Positions 8,821 to 17,950 of a stretch of 47,464 nucleotides of DNA are shown piece after piece. A model generated the notes under the pieces. The model made no database searches, had not been told where the DNA came from, and saw only the letters and a list, made by a program, of their open reading frames with translations. The DNA comes from Alphaproteobacteria bacterium (GTDB lineage Bacteria; Pseudomonadota; Alphaproteobacteria; TMED109): positions 1-47,464 of the forward strand of contig JAJEGJ010000118.1 of NCBI GenBank assembly GCA_022819905.1. The letters run 5' to 3'. Each line of letters opens with the position of its first letter. Within the stretch, counting starts at the first letter, position 1. Both the position numbers and the translations under genes were made by a program.

Positions 8821-9740
8821 CACAGATTTCTGCAGCACTGGTCAAGCAACTCCGGGAGCAGACGGGCTCGGGAATGATGGATTGCAAGCGCGCGCTTTCC
8901 GAGACGAACGGCGATCTCCAAGCAGCGCAGGACTGGCTGCGCGCCAAGGGCATTGCCGGTGCCGAGAAGAAGGCGGGACGTGCTGCGTCGGAAGGACTCG
9001 TGGGTCTCTCGGTGGATGGCCAACGTGCGGCGCTGGTGGAGGTAAACGCGGAAACCGATTTCGTAGCCCGGAACACGGAATTCCAGGCATTCGTCCGCGA
9101 AGTGGCGGATGCGGGTCTGGACGCCGGAGGTGACTTGGGAGCGCTGTCTACGTCGACGCTGTCCGGCGGCGCCACGGTGGCGGAGCGGGCAATCGAGGTG
9201 AGCGCCAAGACGGGCGAGAACATCGTGGTCCGCCGCACCGAATCCGTGATCGTCGAACGCGGTTTGATCGGAAGCTATGTGCATGGGGCCGTTGCCCCCG
9301 GCCTGGGACGCATCGGGACGCTTGTGGCGGTGGAAACGGACGGGGCCCCTGGGGGCTTCGAGGATTTCGCGAAACAGCTTGCGATGCATGTGGCCGCAGC
9401 GAGACCGCAGGCGCTTCGCCGCGATGATCTGGACCCGGCCACCGTCGATCGCGAACGGGCCGTGCTCATCGAGCAGGCCAGGGAAAGCGGCAGGCCGGAC
9501 AACATCATTGAGAAGATGGTCGAAGGCCGTATGCGCAAGTTCTACGGCGAGGTGGTGCTGACAGAGCAGATATGGGTGATCGACAATAAGTCCAAGGTTG
9601 CCGATATCCTTGCGTCAGTTGCCAAGGGCGCCGGTGTGGCAGCGCACCTGTCCGGCCTTGCCTGTCTCGTGCTCGGCGAGGGGGTGGAAAAACGCGTGTC
9701 GAACCTGGCTGCGGAGGTGGCCGGCACGTTAAGGAGCTAA
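8817..9740 (+). CDS. tsf: Elongation factor Ts
   Basis: Nucleotide-exchange factor that recycles EF-Tu from GDP to GTP form during translation. The 307-residue length is normal. The N-terminal UBA-like domain with [20 protein letters not shown] is the signature region, followed by [15 protein letters not shown] (second signature) and the core subdomains; the C-terminal module includes [19 protein letters not shown]. Translation begins at the ATG that overlaps the rpsB stop, so the two are coupled as in nearly all bacteria. Confidence 0.97.
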   Translation: MTQISAALVKQLREQTGSGMMDCKRALSETNGDLQAAQDWLRAKGIAGAEKKAGRAASEGLVGLSVDGQRAALVEVNAETDFVARNTEFQAFVREVADAGLDAGGDLGALSTSTLSGGATVAERAIEVSAKTGENIVVRRTESVIVERGLIGSYVHGAVAPGLGRIGTLVAVETDGAPGGFEDFAKQLAMHVAAARPQALRRDDLDPATVDRERAVLIEQARESGRPDNIIEKMVEGRMRKFYGEVVLTEQIWVIDNKSKVADILASVAKGAGVAAHLSGLACLVLGEGVEKRVSNLAAEVAGTLRS

Positions 9741-9774
9741 GCGGATCCGCGAACGCCGCTCGCGAAACAGATTG

Positions 9775-10608
9775 ATGGGTACGCGTGACGGGAAGAAGGC
9801 AGGGGGCCTGGCGTTGCCGCCCGGGCCCTTCTACCGCCGCGTCCTGGTCAAGTTGTCCGGCGAGGCGTTTGCCGGCGCGCAGGGGCACGGGATCGACGGC
9901 GAGAAGGTTAGCCACATCGCCAGAGAGATCCGATCTGTCTATCGTCTCGGCATCCAAGTCTGCATCGTGATCGGCGCGGGCAATATTTTTCGCGGCACTG
10001 AAAGCAAACTGAGATACCTCGATCGTCCTACGGCAGACGAGATGGGGATGCTGGCTACCGTCATCAACGGACTGGCGCTGCACAGCGCACTGCGCGCGCA
10101 AAACATCAAAGCCCATGTGATGTCAGCGATTTCAATGCCGGAAATCTGCGAGCCGTTTGTTCGCTGGCAAGCGCACGCCTACCTTGAGCAGTCAGAGGTC
10201 TTGGTGTGTGCCGCTGGAACCGGATCTCCGCTTTTTACCACTGATACCGCGGCCGCGGTGCGTGCCGCGGAATTGCAGTGCGACGCGATCTTCAAGGGCA
10301 CACAAGTGGATGGGGTCTACGATTCCGACCCGCACCGCAACCCCAACGCCAAACGCTTCCTTTGGATTTCCTACCAGCATGCGCTGGCCAAGAATCTCCA
10401 GGTCATGGATTCGGCTGCCCTGTCGATCGCCAGAGATGCGGAGATACCGATTCTCGTATTTTCGCTCGAAGGCACGAACGCGCTTGTTGACGCCGTGCAG
10501 GGCCAAGGGACGTTTACCATGGTCAGTGACAAGCCCCGCCACTTGGTGCTGCACGACCGCCGTGTCGGCGAGAGGGCATTCGGTATGATGGAAGCTGAGG
10601 AAGGCTGA
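9775..10608 (+). CDS. pyrH: UMP kinase
   Basis: Phosphorylates UMP to UDP with ATP, an essential step in pyrimidine nucleotide synthesis, as a cytoplasmic hexamer of the amino-acid-kinase fold. At 277 residues it is longer than the usual 240 because of an N-terminal segment of about 20 residues before the conserved RRVLVKLSGEAFAG. Other family segments are GAGNIFRG, TADEMGMLATVINGLAL, GTGSPLFTTDTAAAVRA and FKGTQVDGVYDSDP. ATG 9775 was preferred to the TTG at 9772. It sits between tsf and frr in the conserved order. Confidence 0.96.
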   Translation: MGTRDGKKAGGLALPPGPFYRRVLVKLSGEAFAGAQGHGIDGEKVSHIAREIRSVYRLGIQVCIVIGAGNIFRGTESKLRYLDRPTADEMGMLATVINGLALHSALRAQNIKAHVMSAISMPEICEPFVRWQAHAYLEQSEVLVCAAGTGSPLFTTDTAAAVRAAELQCDAIFKGTQVDGVYDSDPHRNPNAKRFLWISYQHALAKNLQVMDSAALSIARDAEIPILVFSLEGTNALVDAVQGQGTFTMVSDKPRHLVLHDRRVGERAFGMMEAEEG

Positions 10609-10612
10609 ACCG

Positions 10613-11170
10613 ATGACCGACTCGAATCTCGCCGATGCCAGACGTCGCATGGAGGGCGCCATTCGCGTCCTCAAGGAAGAGTTCTCCGGACTCCGCTCTG
10701 GCCGGGCCCACACGAGTCTGTTGGAACCCATTCAAGTCGAGGCCTACGGACAGACGATGCGACTTTCGGAGTTGGCGACCGTCGGGGCGCCGGAAGCACG
10801 TCTGCTGACCGTCCAGGTATGGGATCAAGGAAACGTGAAGTCGACTGAACGGGCCATCCGGGAGTCAGATCTCGGGCTTAACCCGATCACCGAAGGGACG
10901 TTGCTCCGCGTCCCATTGCCGGAACTGACGGAAGACCGGCGCAAGGAGTTCGCCAGAACCGCCGACCGGTACGCCGAACAGGCGCGCATAGCCGTTCGAA
11001 ATGTCCGCCAGCACGTGATGCACAGTCTTCGGAGCGCACAGCGGGAAGGGGACCTGTCGGAGGACGAACACCGCCGGGAAGGCGAAGAGGTACAGAAGCT
11101 CACGGATGATTTCGTTGGGCAGATTGACCAGCTGGTAGCAGTCAAGCGTCAGGAAATTCTTCAGGTGTGA
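10613..11170 (+). CDS. frr: Ribosome recycling factor
   Basis: Splits post-termination ribosomes together with EF-G. At 185 residues it has standard length and the tRNA-like two-domain fold: the long three-helix bundle contains LKEEFSGLRSGRAHTSLLEP, and the hinge region has DLGLNPITEGTLLRVPLPEL followed by TEDRRKEF. It starts 4 bases after pyrH ends and its stop codon overlaps the uppS GTG start, so it is in the same transcript. Confidence 0.97.
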   Translation: MTDSNLADARRRMEGAIRVLKEEFSGLRSGRAHTSLLEPIQVEAYGQTMRLSELATVGAPEARLLTVQVWDQGNVKSTERAIRESDLGLNPITEGTLLRVPLPELTEDRRKEFARTADRYAEQARIAVRNVRQHVMHSLRSAQREGDLSEDEHRREGEEVQKLTDDFVGQIDQLVAVKRQEILQV

Positions 11171-11925
11171 GGCGTACGATCAGCCCTCGGTTTTCGGAGA
11201 GCGCGCGGGCTGACCAGTCGAGGGAGCAACCCTCGCACGTTGCCGTGATCATGGACGGCAACGGCCGGTGGGCGGTCCAGCGCGGGCTGGCCCGAGTGGA
11301 CGGGCACCGCAAAGGCGCGGATGCAGTCCGTGAAACGATTGCTGGAGCAATTGCCTGTGAGGTGAGGTACCTCACGCTCTACGCGTTCTCGACCGAGAAT
11401 TGGAAACGGCCTCGTAGCGAGATCGAGGTTCTCATGTCGCTCATGGTTCGACATGTGCACACGGAAATGGACGCGCTGGTGAAGCAGAACGTGCGCGTAA
11501 CGTTTATCGGTGACCGGGCCAAACTTCCGCCAGAAGTGGCGGAGGGAATGGCGATGATGGAGGACAGGACCTCTGCAAACAAAGGCTTACGGGTGATTGT
11601 TGGGCTGAACTACAGTGGCCGGAGCGAGCTCGCATGGACGTTTCGGCAGCTGCTGGAGGACGCGGCGGCAGGTCGTATTGACGCTTCGCAGGTGGACGAG
11701 ACCGCCCTCAGCCAGCGCTTGATGACGGCAGGCGTACCGGATCCTGACCTGGTCATCCGGACTGGTGGCGAGCACCGGATTTCGAACTTCCTCCTTTGGC
11801 AGATCGCATACTCAGAACTGTATTTCACTTCCGTACTATGGCCGGACTTCACCAGGCAGGACTTTCAGGACGCGATCGCGGCATACAACTGCCGCCGCCG
11901 CCGGTTCGGCGGAATTGATGCGTAG
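11167..11925 (+). CDS. uppS: Isoprenyl transferase (undecaprenyl diphosphate synthase)
   Basis: Condenses isopentenyl diphosphate units onto farnesyl diphosphate in cis to make the C55 lipid carrier for peptidoglycan and O-antigen. The 252-residue protein has the cis-prenyltransferase motifs: HVAVIMDGNGRWA with the catalytic Asp at residue 30, GHRKGADAVRE, LTLYAFSTENWKRP, and at the C-terminus DLVIRTGGEHRISNFLLWQ and SELYFTSVLWPDF. The start is a GTG at 11167, overlapping the frr stop. The gene overlaps cdsA by 8 bases. Confidence 0.96.
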   Translation: MRRTISPRFSESARADQSREQPSHVAVIMDGNGRWAVQRGLARVDGHRKGADAVRETIAGAIACEVRYLTLYAFSTENWKRPRSEIEVLMSLMVRHVHTEMDALVKQNVRVTFIGDRAKLPPEVAEGMAMMEDRTSANKGLRVIVGLNYSGRSELAWTFRQLLEDAAAGRIDASQVDETALSQRLMTAGVPDPDLVIRTGGEHRISNFLLWQIAYSELYFTSVLWPDFTRQDFQDAIAAYNCRRRRFGGIDA

Positions 11926-12712
11926 GGAAGCAACGCGGGAGCTCGCCGTTCGAACGGCGTCGGCGGCGGTGCTGGTGCCCCTGGTACTGATCCCCGCATG
12001 GACGGGGAACTGGCCGCTCGCAATCTTGCTGGTTGCTACGGGCTGGCAGATCGGTCACGAATGGTTCCGCATGCTTGGCTGCCGCGGGCTGGAAGCGTAT
12101 GGGCCGCCGTTAACCGCAACTGGCATGGCGCTGGCGGCGTATTACGCCGCAGGGCCCGTCGGCGCCGTAGCAGGTGCGTTTTTCGGAGCTGCCGTAGCGA
12201 GGATCTGGATCTGCTGGCCTGGCCGGACCTGGCCCAATGGCTTACTTGGGATCGCAGTACTCGCGTTTCCGTTGACCTTGATCTGGGAACTTCGCGGTAA
12301 TGGTGAGGAGGGACGCAATCTGCTGTTGTGGTGCCTGCTCGTCGTGTGGACGACCGACACGTTTGCCTATCTGTGCGGACGCGTTCTTCAAGGTCGGCGT
12401 TTGGCGCCGGCGATCAGCCCGGGCAAGACCTGGAGCGGGCTGTTCGGCGGCATCTTCGCAGCGGGCATCGCAGGCGGATTAGCCGGGATAATGCTAGGAT
12501 TCCCTGCGGAAACAGCGGTCATCAGTGCCGTCAGCGTTGGGATGGCCACGATCGTGGGTGATTTGGTCATGAGCGCGGTCAAACGCGCGCATGGGTGCAA
12601 GGACACCGGCCGGCTGATACCCGGTCACGGCGGCGTTCTCGATCGGGTCGACGGATTCCTGTTCGGCGTCACGCTTGTGGCGATTTGGAAGCTAGTCGTC
12701 AAAGGGACCTGA
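11918..12712 (+). CDS. cdsA: Phosphatidate cytidylyltransferase (CDP-diglyceride synthase)
   Basis: Integral membrane enzyme that makes CDP-diacylglycerol from phosphatidic acid and CTP, the branch point of phospholipid synthesis; PgsA, encoded further along this window, uses the product. The 264-residue protein has about eight hydrophobic spans and ends with the CDS signature KRAHGCKDTGRLIPGHGGVL followed by DRVDGFLF. ISPGKTWSGLFGG is also characteristic. The ATG at 11918 lies inside the end of uppS; the frame is open further upstream but without similarity. Confidence 0.94.
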   Translation: MRREATRELAVRTASAAVLVPLVLIPAWTGNWPLAILLVATGWQIGHEWFRMLGCRGLEAYGPPLTATGMALAAYYAAGPVGAVAGAFFGAAVARIWICWPGRTWPNGLLGIAVLAFPLTLIWELRGNGEEGRNLLLWCLLVVWTTDTFAYLCGRVLQGRRLAPAISPGKTWSGLFGGIFAAGIAGGLAGIMLGFPAETAVISAVSVGMATIVGDLVMSAVKRAHGCKDTGRLIPGHGGVLDRVDGFLFGVTLVAIWKLVVKGT

Positions 12713-12716
12713 CGTG

Positions 12717-13877
12717 ATGCAAGCGGGGAAGACGGTCACTGTTCTCGGCTCCACCGGCTCGGTGGGGCAAAGCACTGTCAGCCTGCTTCTTGAGCACCCT
12801 GAGCGGTGGGACGTTGTCGCACTGGCCGCGGGGTCTGACGCCATCAAACTCGCGGAGCAGGCCCGCTTGCTGAACGCGAGGTTTGCGGCCATCGCGGACA
12901 CGGGCCAGGCCAAGGTTCTGGAGGAGGCGCTGGCAGGTACCGGGATCGAAGTGGGTGCCGGGGCGGACGCCGTGGTCGAAGCTGGCGCACGTCCGGCGGA
13001 ATGGGTGATGGCGGCGATTGGCGGGGCGGCGGGGCTCGCGCCGACTGCAAAGGCCCTGGAACGAGGGGCTACGGTAGCCCTTGCCAACAAGGAAAGCATG
13101 GTCTGTGCCGGCGCGCTCCTCAAGCGAGTGGCCGCTCGGTCAGGTGCCAGCATCATTCCGGTAGATTCAGAGCACAGCGCGATTTTCCAGGTATTCGATT
13201 CGGAGCGGCCGGAACGGGTTCGAGCGGTTGTCTTGACTGCGTCCGGTGGTCCGTTCCTTGATCGGAGCCCGGACAGTCTTTCGTCGGTCACGCCCGAAGA
13301 CGCGGTTGCACATCCTGTGTGGAACATGGGAGCCAAGATTTCGGTGGATTCAGCCACCATGATGAACAAGGGGCTGGAACTGATCGAAGCCGCGCATCTG
13401 TTTCCGGTTCGACCCGACCAGCTTGACGTTCTTATCCATCCCCAGTCCCTCGTCCACGGGCTGGTCGAGTACGTCGATGGGACCCTGTGTGCCGTGCTCG
13501 GCATTCCGGATATGCGCGTACCCATCGCATGCGCGCTTGCCTGGCCGGATCGCATGGAGCTGGAGCTTCCTCGCCTCGATCTGGCGGATCAAGGCCAGCT
13601 GACCTTCCGGAAGCCAGATCCGACGCGTTTTCCGGCCCTTCGAATCGCGCGAGAAGCCTTGCAACAGGGGGGGTCGGCTCCTACCATCTTGAATGCTGCC
13701 AACGAGGAAGCTGTAGCCGCGTTTCTTCACGGCGGGCTGCCTTTCCCGAGAATTACCGCCGTGTCCGAGGAGGTCTTGGCGACACTCCCGGATACTCCCA
13801 TCGATGACTTCACCACTGTCGTCGCGGTCGACGCGCGAGCCCGCGCGTCTGCCCGCGCATTGGCCAGTGTGCACTAG
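12717..13877 (+). CDS. dxr: 1-deoxy-D-xylulose 5-phosphate reductoisomerase
   Basis: Second step of the MEP isoprenoid pathway: converts DXP to 2-C-methyl-D-erythritol 4-phosphate using NADPH and a divalent metal. It is 386 residues long. The N-terminal Rossmann motif is TVLGSTGSVGQSTVSLL; the middle has LANKESMVCAG and IIPVDSEHSAIFQ (metal and substrate site), then ASGGPF, MGAKISVDSATMMNKGLE and HPQSLVHGLVEY. ATG 12717 was chosen over a GTG at 12714. Placement between cdsA and rseP is the standard proteobacterial arrangement. Confidence 0.97.
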   Translation: MQAGKTVTVLGSTGSVGQSTVSLLLEHPERWDVVALAAGSDAIKLAEQARLLNARFAAIADTGQAKVLEEALAGTGIEVGAGADAVVEAGARPAEWVMAAIGGAAGLAPTAKALERGATVALANKESMVCAGALLKRVAARSGASIIPVDSEHSAIFQVFDSERPERVRAVVLTASGGPFLDRSPDSLSSVTPEDAVAHPVWNMGAKISVDSATMMNKGLELIEAAHLFPVRPDQLDVLIHPQSLVHGLVEYVDGTLCAVLGIPDMRVPIACALAWPDRMELELPRLDLADQGQLTFRKPDPTRFPALRIAREALQQGGSAPTILNAANEEAVAAFLHGGLPFPRITAVSEEVLATLPDTPIDDFTTVVAVDARARASARALASVH

Positions 13878-13891
13878 GGTTCGTAGCGTTC

Positions 13892-14992
13892 GTGATTTCG
13901 TCCTTGCTCTGGTTCTTGCTGGTCCTTTGCGTCGTGGTATTCGTCCACGAGCTGGGCCATTACTTGATTGCTCGCTGGAACGGCGCCAAGGTGGAGGTAT
14001 TTTCGATCGGTTTCGGGCGCGAGCTGTTCGGGGTGACCGATCGCGCGGGCACGCGGTGGCGATTTAGCCTTATTCCACTCGGCGGATACGTCCGTTTCCC
14101 AAATCCGCCGGAACAGCGAGAAGACGGCAGCGAAGCGGAACCAGGGCCGGACGAAAGCCTTCAGGCGCACGCGCCGATCCGCCGGATCGCGATTCTTGCA
14201 GCCGGGCCCGGCGCGAATTTTCTGTTTGCTGTCGTGGTCTTTTTCGCGCTTTTCCTGGCGTTCGGAAAGGCCGGCACTTCGAATACTGTTGAACAGGTGC
14301 TCCCGGACAGTGCGGCCGCCAGCGCGGGCATCCTTCCGGGTGACCGAATCCTGTCCATTGACGGACAGACCGTGACACGTGCCCAGGAAATCCGGGACGC
14401 AGTAAGCCCGTATCCCGGAATCCCGCTGACGTTTGTCATCGAGCGGGACGGTCGCGTGACCGAGCTTGATGTGACCCCGGTCATGGTCGACTGGACGGAC
14501 CCGCTCGGCACGGTGCATCAGGTTGGCCGGGTAGGGGTGGCCATCGCCCGGCCCGAGCGCGAACCGGCGAGCGTCATTGAAGCCGCCAGGGACGCCTTCG
14601 GAGAGACGTGGTACTTGACCAGTTCGGTGCTGGAAGCGTTCGGCGAAATACTTACAGGGCGCCGCAGTACGGACGAGCTGGGTGGTCCGGTGATGATCGC
14701 GCAGGTATCCGGCGATTTTGCCGAACAGGGCCTGCTCCCGCTGTTCGGCTTTATCGCGTTTCTTTCGGTCAACCTGGGAATCATCAATCTGTTCCCGATT
14801 CCGATGTTGGACGGTGGACAGATCGTGGTGGCGGTGGCCGAACTCGCAAGCGGTCGCAGGCTCAGCGAACGCTTCATGTACTGGTTCCAAATGACCGGCC
14901 TGGTGACGGTCGGAGGGCTCATGCTCTTCGTCCTGGCGAATGACCTCAGTCGGCCAAGTGTGGTGAATTTTGTTAGCGGGTTGTTTCAATGA
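13892..14992 (+). CDS. rseP: RIP zinc metalloprotease RseP
   Basis: Site-2-type intramembrane protease that cleaves membrane-bound substrates such as anti-sigma factors and signal-peptide remnants. The 366-residue protein carries the zinc motif HELGH at residues 19-23 in its first membrane helix and the second active-site motif PMLDGG near residue 305. One PDZ domain lies in the periplasmic loop (VLPDSAAASAGILPGDRILS and following). It starts with GTG at 13892, since no ATG gives the conserved N-terminus, and its stop overlaps the bamA ATG. Confidence 0.96.
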   Translation: MISSLLWFLLVLCVVVFVHELGHYLIARWNGAKVEVFSIGFGRELFGVTDRAGTRWRFSLIPLGGYVRFPNPPEQREDGSEAEPGPDESLQAHAPIRRIAILAAGPGANFLFAVVVFFALFLAFGKAGTSNTVEQVLPDSAAASAGILPGDRILSIDGQTVTRAQEIRDAVSPYPGIPLTFVIERDGRVTELDVTPVMVDWTDPLGTVHQVGRVGVAIARPEREPASVIEAARDAFGETWYLTSSVLEAFGEILTGRRSTDELGGPVMIAQVSGDFAEQGLLPLFGFIAFLSVNLGIINLFPIPMLDGGQIVVAVAELASGRRLSERFMYWFQMTGLVTVGGLMLFVLANDLSRPSVVNFVSGLFQ

Positions 14993-17298
14993 CGGGAAGT
15001 CGAACTGCAAGAACCCTTGGGCTCATGCTCGTCGTTGGAGTGGTGCTGGTATCGGGGAGCCCGGGAACCGGAGAGGCCCAGGAAAACACCATCACTGAGG
15101 TTCGGGTCGAAGGCAATCAGCGCATCGAAGACTCAACAATTTTGTCGAATTTGACCGTTCGGGCCGGGCAGCAGATCGAGCCGGGCAGCTCGTTTGATCC
15201 GCTGCTGCTCGATACCGCGCTTAAGTCCCTGTTCGAGACTGGGCTATTCGCCGACGTAACGTTTGTCCGTGACGGCACGACATTGATTGTCCGCGTGGTG
15301 GAAAATCCGATCGTCAACCAAGTTGTGTTCGAAGGCAATCAGAGGATCGACGACGAGGACCTGGCGGGCGAAATCAACCTTCGACAGCGTACGGTCTTCA
15401 CCCGAAGTCGGGCCCGCACCGATCAGGAACGCCTTCTAACCGTCTATCGCCGCAGCGGCCGGTTCGGCGCTGCGGTCGTGCCGAAGGTGATCTTGCTGGA
15501 CCAGAACCGGGTAAACGTCATCTATGAAATCGATGAAGGGCCCCTCACCGGCATCGAGAGCATCAATTTCGTCGGAAACCGCCGTTTCAGCGATGGCGAC
15601 TTGCGCGATGTCATGCGGACGCGGGAAAGCCGGTGGTGGCGGTTTCTGTCGTCGAGCGACCGCTACGACCCCGACCAGCTGGCCTTTGACGAAGAGCTGC
15701 TGCGCCGGCACTACTTCGACCGAGGCTATCTCCGGTTCAAGATCCTGTCGTCGTCGGCCGAACTGCTGCCGGATGGGGACGCATTCCTGATCACGATTGC
15801 TGTGGAGGAGGGCGCCCACTACACCTTCAGCGACGTGACGGCGACATCAGAGCTTCCCGAGGTGGATGTCGATTCGCTTGTGGAACTCATCGAGACAGAG
15901 ACCGGAGACGAGTACAGCAGGACCGCGATTCAGGACACCATCGGAATCCTCTCGGATGCCGTGGTGCAAGCGGGATTTCCGTTCGTTCAGGTGGACGTGG
16001 AACCAGACATTGATGACGAGGCCAAGACGGTCGCGCTGCGCTACCGCCTGGTGGAGGGCGAGCGACTGTACGTCGACCGAATCGAGATCAAGGGAAATGT
16101 CCGCACCCTCGACCATGTTGTTCGCCGGTACCTCCGCTTGTCCGAGGGTGATCCTCTCAACCGGGGCCTGCTTGCCCGCTCACGAACCCTGGTAGGAAAC
16201 CTGGGATTCTTCTCTGACGTGCAGTTTCAGGAGGTTCCAGGGCGTGCGGCTGATCAGCGCGACATCGAACTCACGGTGGAGGAACGCTCGACCGGTGAAA
16301 TCAGCTTCGGCCTGGGATACTCCACCAGTCGCGGCGCGATAGGAAACATCTCGCTTCGGGAGCGCAACCTGCTGGGTACCGGCAGCAGCCTCACGATTGC
16401 CCTGGAAAACGCACGAACCGGGGGACTGTACAGCCTGGCCTACTCCGAGCCGTACTTCCGCCAACGGGACCTGTCCCTCAGCACGAGCGTGTTCTCGTCC
16501 AATACCGATCGGATCGGAACCGCGTACGAATCGGATGAGCAGGGAGCCCGGATCGGCTTTGGGTTCAGCCTGGGCGAATATCTCCGTCAGCGGCTGACGT
16601 ACGGGCTTACCTGGGTGCGGGTGACCGGTCGGGAGGAAGTTCAGGTTGATCTCGGCCGCAGGGTGATTTCCGCAGTCACTTCCGCCTGGTCGTACGATCG
16701 CCGCGACAGCGCACTGCTTCCCTCAAAGGGATACAACGTCAATCTCTCGACAACCTTGGCCGGCCTTGGTGGCGACGATCGATATGCCCGACTGACCTTG
16801 AACGGCGGCTACTACACCGATGTCCTGTGGGACGAGTGGGTCCTGGGATTGCTGGTGAGTGCCGGAATCATCGAGGGGATTGGCCAGGACGTCAGCATCT
16901 ACGATCGGTTTCTGCTGGGCGACCGAACGTTCCGGGGGTTCGAGTACGCCGGCGTAGGCCCTCGCTACCTGGGAACCGGTCGCTCCAGTGGCTTGGGTGG
17001 AAACATGTTTGCTACGGCGACGGCCGAACTGAAAGTCGACCTCGGCCTGCCGCGGGAACTCGGAATGCACGGGCGGATATTCGGTATCGTCGGTACCTTG
17101 ACGGGAATTGATCGTGCAACGGTCGTCACTAACGGGGGAACCGTGGTGGATTCCGGCTCGGCGCGGGCATCTGCTGGGGTGGGCCTGTCGTGGAGTTCTC
17201 CGGTGGGACCGGTTCGAATTGACTGGACGTCCGCTCTGGCCAAAGAACCGTACGATCGGACTGAAACGATCCTCTTCAGTCTCGGGAGCACATTCTGA
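14989..17298 (+). CDS. bamA: Outer-membrane protein assembly factor BamA
   Basis: Central subunit of the BAM machine that folds beta-barrel proteins into the outer membrane. It has 769 residues: a signal peptide ending about residue 31 (GEAQE), five POTRA domains (the first begins ITEVRVEGNQRIEDSTILSN, later ones VVFEGNQRIDDEDL, INFVGNRRFSDGD, and DRIEIKGNVRTLDHVVRR) and a 16-strand barrel. The barrel contains the RTFRGFEYAGVGPR segment corresponding to the conserved R-G-F loop motif and ends in the outer-membrane signature FSLGSTF with a terminal Phe. Its chaperone Skp/OmpH is encoded next, and lipid A genes follow. Confidence 0.97.
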   Translation: MTGSRTARTLGLMLVVGVVLVSGSPGTGEAQENTITEVRVEGNQRIEDSTILSNLTVRAGQQIEPGSSFDPLLLDTALKSLFETGLFADVTFVRDGTTLIVRVVENPIVNQVVFEGNQRIDDEDLAGEINLRQRTVFTRSRARTDQERLLTVYRRSGRFGAAVVPKVILLDQNRVNVIYEIDEGPLTGIESINFVGNRRFSDGDLRDVMRTRESRWWRFLSSSDRYDPDQLAFDEELLRRHYFDRGYLRFKILSSSAELLPDGDAFLITIAVEEGAHYTFSDVTATSELPEVDVDSLVELIETETGDEYSRTAIQDTIGILSDAVVQAGFPFVQVDVEPDIDDEAKTVALRYRLVEGERLYVDRIEIKGNVRTLDHVVRRYLRLSEGDPLNRGLLARSRTLVGNLGFFSDVQFQEVPGRAADQRDIELTVEERSTGEISFGLGYSTSRGAIGNISLRERNLLGTGSSLTIALENARTGGLYSLAYSEPYFRQRDLSLSTSVFSSNTDRIGTAYESDEQGARIGFGFSLGEYLRQRLTYGLTWVRVTGREEVQVDLGRRVISAVTSAWSYDRRDSALLPSKGYNVNLSTTLAGLGGDDRYARLTLNGGYYTDVLWDEWVLGLLVSAGIIEGIGQDVSIYDRFLLGDRTFRGFEYAGVGPRYLGTGRSSGLGGNMFATATAELKVDLGLPRELGMHGRIFGIVGTLTGIDRATVVTNGGTVVDSGSARASAGVGLSWSSPVGPVRIDWTSALAKEPYDRTETILFSLGSTF

Positions 17299-17332
17299 CC
17301 TCCTACCTGCAATTTTCGCTGAAGGATTCCCC

Positions 17333-17944
17333 ATGATGCACCCCTGCCTACGGGCCCTGGCCGCCGCCGCACTGATCGCGCACGCCGTCGCGGCGCATGC
17401 CCAGGAGGACGAGGCCTCCCCGCCGCCCACCATTGCCGTGCCCGAAGATTTTGCGATCGGCCTCATCGACATTAACCGCATCTTCCGGCTTTCCACCGCG
17501 CTCAACGGCGTGCGGGAAGAGGTCAATGCCCGCGAGCAGCTTTACCGCGAGGAAATCACCGCCGCCGAGGAACGCTTGCGCCAGCAGCAGGAGGAACTCT
17601 CGCAGAAACGCGGGGTGCTCTCTCCGCAAGAGTATGCGGTCGAGGAAGCCAGTTTTCGCAGCGAAGTAGAGGGCTTGCAGAAGCGGGTGAACGAGCGCAG
17701 CCAGGAACTACAGGAGATCATGGCCCAAAGTCAGCAGCAGGTGCAGGAGGAAACGGTACGTATCGTCGCGGAGATCGCGCTGGAACGGAACTTCGCGCTG
17801 GTATTCGATGCCTCCCAACTTGTGATCGCCGCCGAACAGATCAACATCTCGGATGAAGTAGTCGAACGACTCAACGAGCGGGTCCCGCACCTTGAGATTC
17901 CCGAGGCCGGTTCCACGCAGGAGGTTGAGGGCGAGGACGGTTGA
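17333..17944 (+). CDS. skp: OmpH/Skp-family periplasmic chaperone
   Basis: Small periplasmic holdase that carries unfolded outer-membrane proteins to BamA. It is 203 residues long, with a signal peptide ending near AVAAHA-QED (residue 23 or so). The mature part starts with the family strand FAIGLIDINRIF and continues as a long charged coiled coil rich in Glu, Gln and Arg (REQLYREEITAAEERLRQQQ and onward), then the closing strand segment IALERNFALVFDASQLVIAA. Two ATGs at 17333 and 17336 follow a GAAGGA ribosome-binding site. It is slightly longer than the usual 160-180 because of an acidic C-terminal tail. Confidence 0.9.
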   Translation: MMHPCLRALAAAALIAHAVAAHAQEDEASPPPTIAVPEDFAIGLIDINRIFRLSTALNGVREEVNAREQLYREEITAAEERLRQQQEELSQKRGVLSPQEYAVEEASFRSEVEGLQKRVNERSQELQEIMAQSQQQVQEETVRIVAEIALERNFALVFDASQLVIAAEQINISDEVVERLNERVPHLEIPEAGSTQEVEGEDG

Positions 17945-17950
17945 TCGATC